Shown here: piece after piece, positions 36,093 through 48,925 of the stretch | Layout of the letters: every line of letters begins with the position of its first letter | Position numbering within the stretch: the stretch's first letter is position 1 | Program-made: the position numbers and the translations under genes | Origin: Hydractinia symbiolongicarpus | Taxonomy: Eukaryota; Cnidaria; Hydrozoa; Anthoathecata; Hydractiniidae | NCBI RefSeq assembly: GCF_029227915.1 | Contig: NC_079885.1 | Coordinates: forward strand, 19,975,001 to 20,039,000 | Direction: 5' to 3' | Length of the DNA: 64,000 nucleotides | Notes under the pieces: generated by a model | What the model saw: the letters and a program-made list of their open reading frames with translations, nothing else | Told to the model about the DNA's origin: nothing | The model's database searches: none

Positions 36093-36122
36093 AAACGCGC
36101 TAACCAGTTGCGCCACGGAGAC
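36049..36122 (-). tRNA. tRNA-Asn(GTT)
   Basis: Same body as 26730 (U29-G41 wobble, C16). Confidence 0.8.
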
Positions 36123-36584
36123 ATGAAACTTACTGAAGTTTCCCTATTTACAAGTTGACTCACTTACTTTCATTTATTTCTAATAGCACATCTGATGATG
36201 CCAGTAAACATGGCTACAACAGTAACACTACCGTTTCTCTTACAGTTAACGTGACATTAGGAATAAGAGGCAGTGATAGCACTCTCTGATTTTTCTGATG
36301 GACATACTTGTTCATCGCTTCCCCGGGTGGGCTTGAACCACCAAACTTTGCGTTAACAGCCGAACGCGCCAACAATTTGCGCTACGGAGACGCGAAACTT
36401 ACTGAAGTATCCCTATTCACCAGTAGGCTAATTCAATTTCAGTGTTCTTAACAGCACATCTGACTATGCAGGTAAACGTAGTTTCAAGACTAAACTACCG
36501 TTGCTTTTACAATTATCGTGACAATAGGAATCAGAAGCAGTGGTAGCACTATTTGTTTCATCTGATCGAAGTATTTATTCATTG

Positions 36585-36607
36585 CGTCCCCGGGTGGGCT
36601 TGAACCC

Positions 36608-36641
<34 letters not shown>

Positions 36642-36658
36642 AATTGCGCAACGGAGAC
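36585..36658 (-). pseudogene. tRNA-Asn(GTT)-like, G51/T9
   Basis: Same as 25135. Confidence 0.5.
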
Positions 36659-37120
36659 ATGAATTTACTGAAGTTTCCCTATTTACAAGTTGGCTCATTT
36701 ACTTTCATTTATTTTTAATAGCACATCTGATGATGCCAGTAGACATGGCTACAAGAGTAACACTACCGTTGCTCTTACAAATAACGTGACATTAGGAATA
36801 AGAGGCAGTGATAGCACTCTCTGATTCTTCTGATGGACATATTTGTTCATCACTTCCCCGTTTGGGCTTGAACCACCAACCTTTCCGTTAACAGCCGAAC
36901 GCGCTTACTAATTGCAGCACGGAGACACGAAACATACTGAAATATCCCTATTTACTAGTTAGCTAATTCAATTTTAATGTTTTTAACACCACATCTGACT
37001 ATGCAGGTAAACGTAGTTTCAAGACTAAAACTACCGTTGCTTTTACAATTATCGTAACATTAGGAATCATAAGCAGTTGTAGCACTATCTGTTTCATCTG
37101 ATCAAAGTATTTGTTCATTG

Positions 37121-37177
<57 letters not shown>

Positions 37178-37194
37178 AATTGCACCACGGAGAC
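37121..37194 (-). tRNA. tRNA-Asn(GTT), recombinant copy
   Basis: U11-G24 wobble; stems paired. 3' flank as the 41141 copy, 5' half as the 33101 copy, so it marks the joint of the 4020-bp duplication. Confidence 0.82.
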
Positions 37195-37388
37195 ATGAAA
37201 CTTACTGAAGTTTCCCTATTTACTAGTTAGCTAATTCAATTTCAATGTTTTTAACACCACATCTGACTATGCAGTTAAACGTAGTTTCAAGACTAAAACT
37301 ACCGTTGCTTTTACAATTATCGTGACATTGGGAATCATAAGCAGTGGTAGCACTAACTGTCTCATCTGATCGAAGTATTTGTTCATTG

Positions 37389-37445
<57 letters not shown>

Positions 37446-37462
37446 AATTGCGCCACGGAGAC
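37389..37462 (-). tRNA. tRNA-Asn(GTT)
   Basis: Consensus; duplicate of 33369 at +4020. Confidence 0.92.
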
Positions 37463-37923
37463 ATGAAACTTACTGAAGTGTCCCTATTTACAAGTTGGCT
37501 CATTTACTTTCATTTATTTTTAATAGCACATCTGATGATGCCAGTAAACATGGCTACCAGAGTAAGACTACCGTTGCTCTTACAGTTAACGTGACATTAG
37601 GAATAAGAGGCAGTGATAGCACTCTCTGATTCTTCTGATGGACATATTTGTTCATCGCCTCCCCGGTGGGCTTGAGCCACCAACCTTTCCGTTAACAGCC
37701 AAACGCGCTAACCAATTGCGCACGAAGACACGAAACATACTGAAGTATCCCTATTTACTAGTTAGCTAATTCAATTTCAATGTTTTTAACACGACATATG
37801 ACTATGCAGGTAAACGTAGTTTCAAGACTAAAACTGCCGTTGCTCTTACAGTTAACGTGACATTAGGAATAAGAGGCAGTGGTAGCACTATATGTTTCAT
37901 CTGATCGAAGTATTTGTTCATTG

Positions 37924-37954
<31 letters not shown>

Positions 37955-37997
37955 CCGGTTAACAGCCGAACGCGCTAACCAATTGCGCCACGGAGAC
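37924..37997 (-). tRNA. tRNA-Asn(GTT)
   Basis: Duplicate of 33904. Confidence 0.83.
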
Positions 37998-38194
37998 ATG
38001 AAACTTACTGAAGTTTCCCTATTTACAAGTTGACTCATTTACTTTTATTTATTTTTAATAGCACATCTGATGATACCAGTAAACATGGCTACAAGAGTAA
38101 CACTACCGTTGCTCTTACAGTTAACGTGACATTAGGAATAAGAGGCAGTGATAGCACTCTCTGATTTTTCTGATGGACATATTTGTTCATCGCC

Positions 38195-38225
<31 letters not shown>

Positions 38226-38460
38226 CGTTAACAGCCGAACGCGCTAACCAATTGCGGCACTAAGACACGAAACACACTGACGTATCCCTATTTACTAGTT
38301 AACTAATTCAATTTCAATGTTTTTAACACCACATCTGACTATGCAGGTAAACGTAGTTTCAAGACTAAAACTACCGTTGCTTTTACAATTATCGTGACAT
38401 TAGGAATCATAAGCAGTGGTAGCACTATCTGTTTCATCTGATCAAAGAATTTGTTCATTG

Positions 38461-38517
<57 letters not shown>

Positions 38518-38534
38518 AATTGGGCCACGGAGAC
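38461..38534 (-). tRNA. tRNA-Asn(GTT), C12 variant
   Basis: Duplicate of 34441. Confidence 0.65.
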
Positions 38535-38731
38535 ATGAAACTTACTGAAGTTTCCCTATATAAAAGTTGGCTTATTTACTTTCATTTATTTTTAATAGCA
38601 CATCTGATGATGCCAGTAAACATGGCTACAAGATTAACACTACCGTTGCTCTTACAGTTAACGTGACATTAGGAATAAGAGGCAGTGATAGCACTCTCTG
38701 ATTCTTCTGATGGACATATTTGTTCATCGCC

Positions 38732-38762
<31 letters not shown>

Positions 38763-38997
38763 CGTTAACAGCCGAACGCGCTGACCAATTGCGGCACTAA
38801 GACACGAAACATACCGAAGTATCCCTATTTACTAGTTAGCTAATTCAATTTCAATGTTTTTAACACCACATCTGACTATGCAGGTAAACGTAGTTTCAAG
38901 ACTAAAACTACTGTTGCTTTTACAATTATCGTGACATTGGGAATCATAAGCAGTGGTAGCACTAACTGTTTCATCTGATCGAAGTATTTGTTCATTG

Positions 38998-39071
38998 CGT
39001 CCCCGGGTGGGCTTGAACCGCCAACCTTTCGTTTAACAGCCGAACGCGCTAACCAATTGCGCCACGGAGAC
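38998..39071 (-). pseudogene. tRNA-Asn(GTT)-like, C51/A39
   Basis: Duplicate of 34978. Confidence 0.55.
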
Positions 39072-39268
39072 ATGAAACTTACTGAAGTTTCCCTATTTAC
39101 AAGTTGGCTCATTTACTTTCATTTATTTTTAATAGCACATCTGATGATGCCAGTAAACATGGCTACAAGAGTAACACTACCGTTGCTCTTACAGTTAACG
39201 TGACATTAGGAATAAGAGGCAGTGATAGCACTCTCTGATTCTTCTGGTGGACATATTTGTTCGTCGCT

Positions 39269-39299
<31 letters not shown>

Positions 39300-39531
39300 C
39301 GTTAACAGCCGAATGCGCTAACCACTTGCGCACGAAGACACGAAACATACTGAAGTATCCCTATTTACTAGTTAGCTAATTCAATTTCAATGTTTTTAAC
39401 ACCACATCTGACTATGCAGTAAACGTAGTTTCAAGACTAAAACTACCGTTGCTTTTACAATTATAGTGAAATTAGAATCATAAGCAGTGGTAGCACTATC
39501 TGTTTCATCTGATCGAAGTGTTTGTTCATTG

Positions 39532-39572
<41 letters not shown>

Positions 39573-39605
39573 TCCGAACGCGCTAACCAATTGCGCCACG
39601 GAGAC
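39532..39605 (-). tRNA. tRNA-Asn(GTT), A32 variant
   Basis: Duplicate of 35512. Confidence 0.78.
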
Positions 39606-40068
39606 ATGAAACTTACTGAAGTTTCCCTATTTACAAGTTGGCTCATTTACTTTCATTTATTTTTAATAGCACATCTGATGATGCCAGTAAACATGGCTAC
39701 AACGTTAACACTACCGTTGCTCTTACAGTTAACGTGACATTAGGAATAAGAGGCACTGATAGCACTCTCTGATTTTTCTGATGGACATACTTGTTCATCG
39801 CTTTCCCGGGTGGGCTTGAACCACCAACCTTTCCGTTAACAGCCGAACGCGCAAACCAATTGCGGCACGGAGACACGAAACATACTGAAGTATCCCTATT
39901 TACTAGTTAGCTAATTCAATTTCAATGTTTTTAACACCACATCTGACTATGCAGGTAAACGTAGTTTCAAGACTAAAACTACCGTTGCTTTTACAATTAT
40001 CGTGATATTAGGAAGCATAAGTAGTGGTAGCACTATTTGTTTCATCTGATCGAAGTGTTTGTTCATTG

Positions 40069-40112
<44 letters not shown>

Positions 40113-40142
40113 AAACGCGCTAACCAGTTGCGCCACGGAGAC
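40069..40142 (-). tRNA. tRNA-Asn(GTT)
   Basis: Duplicate of 36049. Confidence 0.8.
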
Positions 40143-40604
40143 ATGAAACTTACTGAAGTTTCCCTATTTACAAGTTGACTCACTTACTTTCATTTATTTC
40201 TAATAGCACATCTGATGATGCCAGTAAACATGGCTACAACAGTAACACTACCGTTTCTCTTACAGTTAACGTGACATTAGGAATAAGAGGCAGTGATAGC
40301 ACTCTCTGATTTTTCTGATGGACATACTTGTTCATCGCTTCCCCGGGTGGGCTTGAACCACCAAACTTTGCGTTAACAGCCGAACGCGCCAACAATTTGC
40401 GCTACGGAGACGCGAAACTTACTGAAGTATCCCTATTCACCAGTAGGCTAATTCAATTTCAGTGTTCTTAACAGCACATCTGACTATGCAGGTAAACGTA
40501 GTTTCAAGACTAAACTACCGTTGCTTTTACAATTATCGTGACAATAGGAATCAGAAGCAGTGGTAGCACTATTTGTTTCATCTGATCGAAGTATTTATTC
40601 ATTG

Positions 40605-40627
40605 CGTCCCCGGGTGGGCTTGAACCC

Positions 40628-40661
<34 letters not shown>

Positions 40662-40678
40662 AATTGCGCAACGGAGAC
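40605..40678 (-). pseudogene. tRNA-Asn(GTT)-like, G51/T9
   Basis: Duplicate of 36585. Confidence 0.5.
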
Positions 40679-41140
40679 ATGAATTTACTGAAGTTTCCCT
40701 ATTTACAAGTTGGCTCATTTACTTTCATTTATTTTTAATAGCACATCTGATGATGCCAGTAGACATGGCTACAAGAGTAACACTACCGTTGCTCTTACAA
40801 ATAACGTGACATTAGGAATAAGAGGCAGTGATAGCACTCTCTGATTCTTCTGATGGACATATTTGTTCATCACTTCCCCGTTTGGGCTTGAACCACCAAC
40901 CTTTCCGTTAACAGCCGAACGCGCTTACTAATTGCAGCACGGAGACACGAAACATACTGAAATATCCCTATTTACTAGTTAGCTAATTCAATTTTAATGT
41001 TTTTAACACCACATCTGACTATGCAGGTAAACGTAGTTTCAAGACTAAAACTACCGTTGCTTTTACAATTATCGTAACATTAGGAATCATAAGCAGTTGT
41101 AGCACTATCTGTTTCATCTGATCAAAGTATTTGTTCATTG

Positions 41141-41191
<51 letters not shown>

Positions 41192-41214
41192 TTAACCAAT
41201 TGCGCCACGGAGAC
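41141..41214 (-). tRNA. tRNA-Asn(GTT), A22 variant
   Basis: C13-A22 mismatch, as 25671. Confidence 0.65.
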
Positions 41215-41411
41215 ATGAAACTTACTGAAGTTTCCCTATTTACAAGTTGGCTCATTTACTTTCATTTATTTTTAATAGCACATCTGATGATGCCAGTAAA
41301 CATGGCTACAAGAGTAACACTACCGTTGCTCTTACAGTTAACGTGACATTAGGAATAAGAGGCAGTGATAGCACTCTCTGATTCTTCTGATGGACATATT
41401 TGTTCATCGCC

Positions 41412-41442
<31 letters not shown>

Positions 41443-41677
41443 CGTTAACAGCCGAACGCGCTAACCAATTGCGGCACTAAGACACGAAACATACTGAAGT
41501 ATCCTTATTTACTAGTTAGCTAATTCATGTTCAATGTCTTTAACTCCACATCTGACTATGCAGGTAAACGTAGTTTCAAGACTAAAACTACCGTTGCTTT
41601 TACAATTATCGTGACATTAGGAATCATAAGCAGTTGTAGCACTAACTGTTTCATCTGATCGAAGTATTTGTTCATTG

Positions 41678-41751
41678 CGTCACCTGGTGGGCTTGAACCA
41701 CCAACCTCTCGGTTAACAGCCGAACACGCTAACCAATTGCGCCACGGAGAC
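41678..41751 (-). pseudogene. tRNA-Asn(GTT)-like, A66/T69
   Basis: As 26208-26281. Confidence 0.55.
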
Positions 41752-42197
41752 ATGAAACTTAATGAAGTTTCCCTATTTACAAGTTGACACATTTACTTTC
41801 ATTTATTTCTAATAGCACATCTGATGATGCCAGTAAACATGGCTACAACAGTAACACTACCGTTGCTCTTACAGTTAACGTGACGCAGTGATAGCACTCT
41901 CTGATTTTTCTGATGGACATACTTGTTCATCGCTTCCCCGGTGGGCTTGAACCACCAACCTTTCCGCTAACAGCCGAACGCACCAACAAATTGAGACACG
42001 AAGGCACGAAACATACTGAAGTATCCCTATTTACTAGTTAGCTAATTCAATTTCAATGTTTTTAACACCACATCTGACTATGCAGTAAACGTAGTTTCAA
42101 GACTAAAACTACCGTTGCTTTTACAATTATAGTGAAATTAGAATCATAAGCAGTGGTAGCACTATCTGTTTCATCTGATCGAAGTGTTTGTTCATTG

Positions 42198-42238
<41 letters not shown>

Positions 42239-42271
42239 TCCGAACGCGCTAACCAATTGCGCCACGGAGAC
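42198..42271 (-). tRNA. tRNA-Asn(GTT), A32 variant
   Basis: Duplicate of 39532 at +2666. Confidence 0.78.
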
Positions 42272-42734
42272 ATGAAACTTACTGAAGTTTCCCTATTTAC
42301 AAGTTGGCTCATTTACTTTCATTTATTTTTAATAGCACATCTGATGATGCCAGTAAACATGGCTACAACGTTAACACTACCGTTGCTCTTACAGTTAACG
42401 TGACATTAGGAATAAGAGGCACTGATAGCACTCTCTGATTTTTCTGATGGACATACTTGTTCATCGCTTTCCCGGGTGGGCTTGAACCACCAACCTTTCC
42501 GTTAACAGCCGAACGCGCAAACCAATTGCGGCACGGAGACACGAAACATACTGAAGTATCCCTATTTACTAGTTAGCTAATTCAATTTCAATGTTTTTAA
42601 CACCACATCTGACTATGCAGGTAAACGTAGTTTCAAGACTAAAACTACCGTTGCTTTTACAATTATCGTGATATTAGGAAGCATAAGTAGTGGTAGCACT
42701 ATTTGTTTCATCTGATCGAAGTGTTTGTTCATTG

Positions 42735-42778
<44 letters not shown>

Positions 42779-42808
42779 AAACGCGCTAACCAGTTGCGCC
42801 ACGGAGAC
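42735..42808 (-). tRNA. tRNA-Asn(GTT)
   Basis: Duplicate of 40069. Confidence 0.8.
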
Positions 42809-43270
42809 ATGAAACTTACTGAAGTTTCCCTATTTACAAGTTGACTCACTTACTTTCATTTATTTCTAATAGCACATCTGATGATGCCAGTAAACATGGC
42901 TACAACAGTAACACTACCGTTTCTCTTACAGTTAACGTGACATTAGGAATAAGAGGCAGTGATAGCACTCTCTGATTTTTCTGATGGACATACTTGTTCA
43001 TCGCTTCCCCGGGTGGGCTTGAACCACCAAACTTTGCGTTAACAGCCGAACGCGCCAACAATTTGCGCTACGGAGACGCGAAACTTACTGAAGTATCCCT
43101 ATTCACCAGTAGGCTAATTCAATTTCAGTGTTCTTAACAGCACATCTGACTATGCAGGTAAACGTAGTTTCAAGACTAAACTACCGTTGCTTTTACAATT
43201 ATCGTGACAATAGGAATCAGAAGCAGTGGTAGCACTATTTGTTTCATCTGATCGAAGTATTTATTCATTG

Positions 43271-43293
43271 CGTCCCCGGGTGGGCTTGAACCC

Positions 43294-43327
<34 letters not shown>

Positions 43328-43344
43328 AATTGCGCAACGGAGAC
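43271..43344 (-). pseudogene. tRNA-Asn(GTT)-like, G51/T9
   Basis: Duplicate of 40605. Confidence 0.5.
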
Positions 43345-43806
43345 ATGAATTTACTGAAGTTTCCCTATTTACAAGTTGGCTCATTTACTTTCATTTATTT
43401 TTAATAGCACATCTGATGATGCCAGTAGACATGGCTACAAGAGTAACACTACCGTTGCTCTTACAAATAACGTGACATTAGGAATAAGAGGCAGTGATAG
43501 CACTCTCTGATTCTTCTGATGGACATATTTGTTCATCACTTCCCCGTTTGGGCTTGAACCACCAACCTTTCCGTTAACAGCCGAACGCGCTTACTAATTG
43601 CAGCACGGAGACACGAAACATACTGAAATATCCCTATTTACTAGTTAGCTAATTCAATTTTAATGTTTTTAACACCACATCTGACTATGCAGGTAAACGT
43701 AGTTTCAAGACTAAAACTACCGTTGCTTTTACAATTATCGTAACATTAGGAATCATAAGCAGTTGTAGCACTATCTGTTTCATCTGATCAAAGTATTTGT
43801 TCATTG

Positions 43807-43857
<51 letters not shown>

Positions 43858-43880
43858 TTAACCAATTGCGCCACGGAGAC
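43807..43880 (-). tRNA. tRNA-Asn(GTT), A22 variant
   Basis: Duplicate of 41141; also matches 25671 at +18136. Confidence 0.65.
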
Positions 43881-44077
43881 ATGAAACTTACTGAAGTTTC
43901 CCTATTTACAAGTTGGCTCATTTACTTTCATTTATTTTTAATAGCACATCTGATGATGCCAGTAAACATGGCTACAAGAGTAACACTACCGTTGCTCTTA
44001 CAGTTAACGTGACATTAGGAATAAGAGGGAGTGATAGCACTCTCTGATTCTTCTGATGGACATATTTGTTCATCGCC

Positions 44078-44108
<31 letters not shown>

Positions 44109-44343
44109 CGTTAACAGCCGAACGCGCTAACCAATTGCGGCACTAAGACACGAAACATACTGAAGTATCCTTATTTACTAGTTAGCTAATTCATGTTCAA
44201 TGTCTTTAACTCCACATCTGACTATGCAGGTAAACGTAGTTTCAAGACTAAAACTACCGTTGCTTTTACAATTATCGTGACATTAGGAATCATAAGCAGT
44301 TGTAGCACTAACTGTTTCATCTGATCGAAGTATTTGTTCATTG

Positions 44344-44417
44344 CGTCACCTGGTGGGCTTGAACCACCAACCTCTCGGTTAACAGCCGAACACGCTAACC
44401 AATTGCGCCACGGAGAC
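44344..44417 (-). pseudogene. tRNA-Asn(GTT)-like, A66/T69
   Basis: Duplicate of 41678. Confidence 0.55.
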
Positions 44418-44865
44418 ATGAAACTTAATGAAGTTTCCCTATTTACAAGTTGACACATTTACTTTCATTTATTTCTAATAGCACATCTGATGATGCCAGT
44501 AAACATGGCTACAACAGTAACACTACCGTTGCTCTTACAGTTAACGTGACGCAGTGATAGCACTCTCTGATTTTTCTGATGGACATACTTGTTCATCGCT
44601 TCCCCGGTGGGCTTGAACCACCAACCTTTCCGCTAACAGCCGAACGCACCAACAAATTGAGACACGAAGGCACGAAACATACTGAAGTATCCCTATTTAT
44701 TAGTTAGCTAATTTAATTTCAATGTTTGAAACACCACATCTGACTATGCAGGTAAACGTAGTTTCATGACTAAAACTACCGCTGCTTTTACAATTATCGT
44801 GACATTAGGTATCATAAGCAGTGGTAGCGCTATCTGTTTCATCTGATCAAAGAATTTGTTCATTG

Positions 44866-44909
<44 letters not shown>

Positions 44910-44939
44910 AAACGCGCTAACCAGTTGCGCCACGGAGAC
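44866..44939 (-). tRNA. tRNA-Asn(GTT)
   Basis: U29-G41 wobble; matches 26730 at +18136. Confidence 0.8.
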
Positions 44940-45401
44940 ATGAAACTTACTGAAGTTTCCCTATTTACAAGTTGACTCATTTACTTTCATTTATTTCTAA
45001 TAGCACATCTGATGATGCCAGTAAACATGGCTACAACAGTAACACTACCGTTTCTCTTACAGTTAACGTGACATTAGGAATAAGAGGCAGTGATAGCACT
45101 CTCTGATTTTTCTGATGGACATACTTGTTCATCGCTTCCCCGGGTGGGCTTGAACCACCAAACTTTCCGTTAACAGCCGAACGCGCCAACAATTTGCGCT
45201 ACGGAGACGCGAAACTTACTGAAGTATCCCTATTCACCAGTAGGCTAATTCAATTTCAGTGTTCTTAACAGCACATCTGACTATGCAGGTAAACGTAGTT
45301 TCAAGACTAAACTACCGTTGCTTTTACAATTATCGTGACAATAGGAATCAGAAGCAGTGGTAGCACTATTTGTTTCATCTGATCGAAGTATTTATTCATT
45401 G

Positions 45402-45433
<32 letters not shown>

Positions 45434-45475
45434 TCGTTAACAGCCGAACGCGCTAACCAATTGCGGCACTAAGAC
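45402..45475 (-). pseudogene. C/D hybrid tRNA-Asn-like
   Basis: Matches the 27266 hybrid at +18136. Confidence 0.75.
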
Positions 45476-45669
45476 ACGAAACATACTGAAGTATCCCTAT
45501 TTACTAGTTAGCTAATTCAATTTTAATGTCTTTAACTCCACATCTGACTATGCAGGTAAACGTAGTTTCAAGACTAAAACTACCGTTGCTTTTACAATTA
45601 TCGTGACATTAGGAATCATAAGCAGTTGTAGCACTAACTGTTTCATCTGATCGAAGTATTTGTTCATTG

Positions 45670-45743
45670 CGTCACCTGGTGGGCTTGAACCACCAACCTT
45701 TCTGTTAACAGCCGAACACGCTAACCAATTGCGCCACGGAGAC
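45670..45743 (-). pseudogene. tRNA-Asn(GTT)-like, A66/T69/A40
   Basis: Matches 27534 at +18136. Confidence 0.55.
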
Positions 45744-46188
45744 ATGAAACTTACTGAAGTTTCCCTATTTACAAGTTGACACATTTACTTTCATTTATTT
45801 CTAATAGCACATCTGATGATGCCAGTAAACATGGCTACAACAGTAACACTAATGTTGCTCTTACTGTTAACGTGACGCAGTGATAGCACTCTCTGATTTT
45901 TCTGATGGACATACTTGTTCATCGCTTCCCCGGTGGGCTTGAACCAACCTTTCCGCTAACAGCCGAACGCGCCAAAAAATTGAGACACGAAGGCACGAAA
46001 CATACTGAAGTATCCCTATTTACTAGTTAGCTAATTCAATTTCAATGTTTTTAACACCATATCTGACTATGCAGGTAAACGTAGTTTCAAGACTAAAACT
46101 ACCGTTGCTTTTACAATTATCGTGACATTAGGAATCATAAGCAGTGGTAGCGCTATCTGTTTCATTTGATGGAAGTATTTGTTGATTG

Positions 46189-46245
<57 letters not shown>

Positions 46246-46262
46246 AGTTGCGCCACGGAGAC
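46189..46262 (-). tRNA. tRNA-Asn(GTT)
   Basis: C16 only; matches 28053. Confidence 0.88.
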
Positions 46263-46725
46263 ATGAAACTTACTGAAGTTTCCCTATTTACAAGTTGGCT
46301 CATTTACTTTCATTTATTTTTAATAGCACATCTGATGATGCCAGTAAACATGGCTACAAGAGTAACACTACCGTTGCTCTTACAGTTAACGTGACATTAG
46401 GAATAAGAGGCAGTGATAGCACTCTCTGATTCTTCTGGTGGACATATTTGTTCATCGCCTCCCCGGGTGGGCTTGAACCACCAACCTTTTCGTTAACAGC
46501 CGAACGTGCTAACCAATTGCGGCACTAAGAAACGAAACATACTGAAGTATCCCTATTTACTAGTTAGCTAATTCAATTTCAATGTCTTTAACTCCACATC
46601 TGACTATGCAGGTAAACGTAGTTTCAAGACTAAAACTACCGTTGCTTTTACAATTATCGTGACATTAGGTTTCATAAGCAGTTGTAGCACTAACTGTTTC
46701 ATCTGATCGAAGTATTTGTTCATTG

Positions 46726-46799
46726 CGTCACCTGGTGGGCTTGAACCACCAACCTTTCTGTTAACAGCCGAACACGCTAACCAATTGCGCCACGGAGAC
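46726..46799 (-). pseudogene. tRNA-Asn(GTT)-like, A66/T69/A40
   Basis: As 27534-27607. Confidence 0.55.
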
Positions 46800-47244
46800 A
46801 TGAAACTTACTGAAGTTTCCCTATTTACAAGTCGACACATTTACTTTCATTTATTTCTAATAGCACATCTGATGATGCCAGTAAACATGGCTACAACAGT
46901 AACACTAATGTTGCTCTTACTGTTAACGTGACGCAGTGATAGCACTCTCTGATTTTTCTGATGGACATACTTGTTCATTGCTTCCCCGGTGGGCTTGAAC
47001 CAACCTTTCCGCTAACAGCCGAACGCGCCAACAAATTGAGACACGAAGGCACGAAACATACTGAAGTATCCCTATTTACTAGTTAGCTAATTCAATTTCA
47101 ATGTTTTTAACACCATATCTGACTATGCAGGTAAACGTAGTTTCAAGACTAAAACTACCGTTGCTTTTACAATTATCGTGACATTAGGAATCATAAGCAG
47201 TGGTAGCGCTATCTGTTTCATTTGATGGAAGTATTTGTTCATTG

Positions 47245-47301
<57 letters not shown>

Positions 47302-47318
47302 AATTGCACCACGGAGAC
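47245..47318 (-). tRNA. tRNA-Asn(GTT)
   Basis: U11-G24 wobble; C-C junction upstream. Confidence 0.82.
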
Positions 47319-47512
47319 ATGAAACTTACTGAAGTTTCCCTATTTACTAGTTAGCTAATTCAATTTCAATGTTTTTAACACCACATCTGACTATGCAGGT
47401 AAACGTAGTTTCAAGACTAAAACTACCGTTGCTTTTACAATTATCGTGACATTGGGAATCATAAGCAGTGGTAGCACTAACTGTCTCATCTGATCGAAGT
47501 ATTTGTTCATTG

Positions 47513-47569
<57 letters not shown>

Positions 47570-47586
47570 AATTGCGCCACGGAGAC
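47513..47586 (-). tRNA. tRNA-Asn(GTT)
   Basis: Consensus. Confidence 0.92.
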
Positions 47587-48047
47587 ATGAAACTTACTGA
47601 AGTGTCCCTATTTACAAGTTGGCTCATTTACTTTCATTTATTTTTAATAGCACATCTGATGATGCCAGTAAACATGGCTACCAGAGTAAGACTACCGTTG
47701 CTCTTACAGTTAACGTGACATTAGGAATAAGAGGCAGTGATAGCACTCTCTGATTCTTCTGATGGACATATTTGTTCATCGCCTCCCCGGTGGGCTTGAG
47801 CCACCAACCTTTCCGTTAACAGCCAAACGCGCTAACCAATTGCGCACGAAGACACGAAACATACTGAAGTATCCCTATTTACTAGTTAGCTAATTCAATT
47901 TCAATGTTTTTAACACGACATATGACTATGCAGGTAAACGTAGTTTCAAGACTAAAACTGCCGTTGCTCTTACAGTTAACGTGACATTAGGAATAAGAGG
48001 CAGTGGTAGCACTATATGTTTCATCTGATCGAAGTATTTGTTCATTG

Positions 48048-48078
<31 letters not shown>

Positions 48079-48121
48079 CCGGTTAACAGCCGAACGCGCT
48101 AACCAATTGCGCCACGGAGAC
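48048..48121 (-). tRNA. tRNA-Asn(GTT)
   Basis: U28-G42 wobble. Its 5' flank switches to that of the 44866 type, marking the 3182-bp joint. Confidence 0.83.
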
Positions 48122-48583
48122 ATGAAACTTACTGAAGTTTCCCTATTTACAAGTTGACTCATTTACTTTCATTTATTTCTAATAGCACATCTGATGATGC
48201 CAGTAAACATGGCTACAACAGTAACACTACCGTTTCTCTTACAGTTAACGTGACATTAGGAATAAGAGGCAGTGATAGCACTCTCTGATTTTTCTGATGG
48301 ACATACTTGTTCATCGCTTCCCCGGGTGGGCTTGAACCACCAAACTTTCCGTTAACAGCCGAACGCGCCAACAATTTGCGCTACGGAGACGCGAAACTTA
48401 CTGAAGTATCCCTATTCACCAGTAGGCTAATTCAATTTCAGTGTTCTTAACAGCACATCTGACTATGCAGGTAAACGTAGTTTCAAGACTAAACTACCGT
48501 TGCTTTTACAATTATCGTGACAATAGGAATCAGAAGCAGTGGTAGCACTATTTGTTTCATCTGATCGAAGTATTTATTCATTG

Positions 48584-48615
<32 letters not shown>

Positions 48616-48657
48616 TCGTTAACAGCCGAACGCGCTAACCAATTGCGGCACTAAGAC
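48584..48657 (-). pseudogene. C/D hybrid tRNA-Asn-like
   Basis: Duplicate of the 45402 hybrid at +3182. Confidence 0.75.
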
Positions 48658-48851
48658 ACGAAACATACTGAAGTATCCCTATTTACTAGTTAGCTAATTC
48701 AATTTTAATGTCTTTAACTCCACATCTGACTATGCAGGTAAACGTAGTTTCAAGACTAAAACTACCGTTGCTTTTACAATTATCGTGACATTAGGAATCA
48801 TAAGCAGTTGTAGCACTAACTGTTTCATCTGATCGAAGTATTTGTTCATTG

Positions 48852-48925
48852 CGTCACCTGGTGGGCTTGAACCACCAACCTTTCTGTTAACAGCCGAACA
48901 CGCTAACCAATTGCGCCACGGAGAC
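48852..48925 (-). pseudogene. tRNA-Asn(GTT)-like, A66/T69/A40
   Basis: Duplicate of 45670. Confidence 0.55.

Larger units (their letters stand above)
23258..36926 (-). pseudogene. D-type tRNA-Asn-like copies, block 3 (25)
   Basis: Starts: 23258, 23794, 24331, 24868, 25403, 25940, 26463, 26999, 27789, 28322, 28845, 29381, 29904, 30705, 31240, 31777, 32314, 32837, 33638, 34173, 34710, 35247, 35781, 36318, 36853. Copies 27789, 29904 and 32837 are about 70 nt, with deletions in the T-arm half. 23258, 26999, 29381, 32314 and 36318 share an altered D-arm region. Confidence 0.8.
33150..41170 (-). repeat. Tandem duplication, 4020-bp period
   Basis: C copies 33369, 33904, 34441, 34978, 35512, 36049 and 36585 recur at +4020. 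The tRNA copy 37121-37194 has the 3' flank of the 41141 copy and the 5' half of the 33101 copy, placing the joint between about 37104 and 37171. The outer limits given are approximate. Confidence 0.85.
39380..44700 (-). repeat. Tandem duplication, 2666-bp period
   Basis: Copies 39532, 40069, 40605, 41141 and 41678 recur at 42198, 42735, 43271, 43807 and 44344. The joint lies in spacer near 42006-42034, where a 44599-like left side meets a 39.3-kb-like right side. Limits approximate. Confidence 0.8.
37658..48390 (-). pseudogene. D-type tRNA-Asn-like copies, block 4 (20)
   Basis: Starts: 37658, 38193, 38730, 39267, 39801, 40338, 40873, 41410, 41933, 42467, 43004, 43539, 44076, 44599, 45135, 45925, 46458, 46981, 47782, 48317. 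Most are duplicates of block 3 members at offsets 4020, 2666 or 18136. 45925 and 46981 are the short 70-nt form. Confidence 0.8.
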
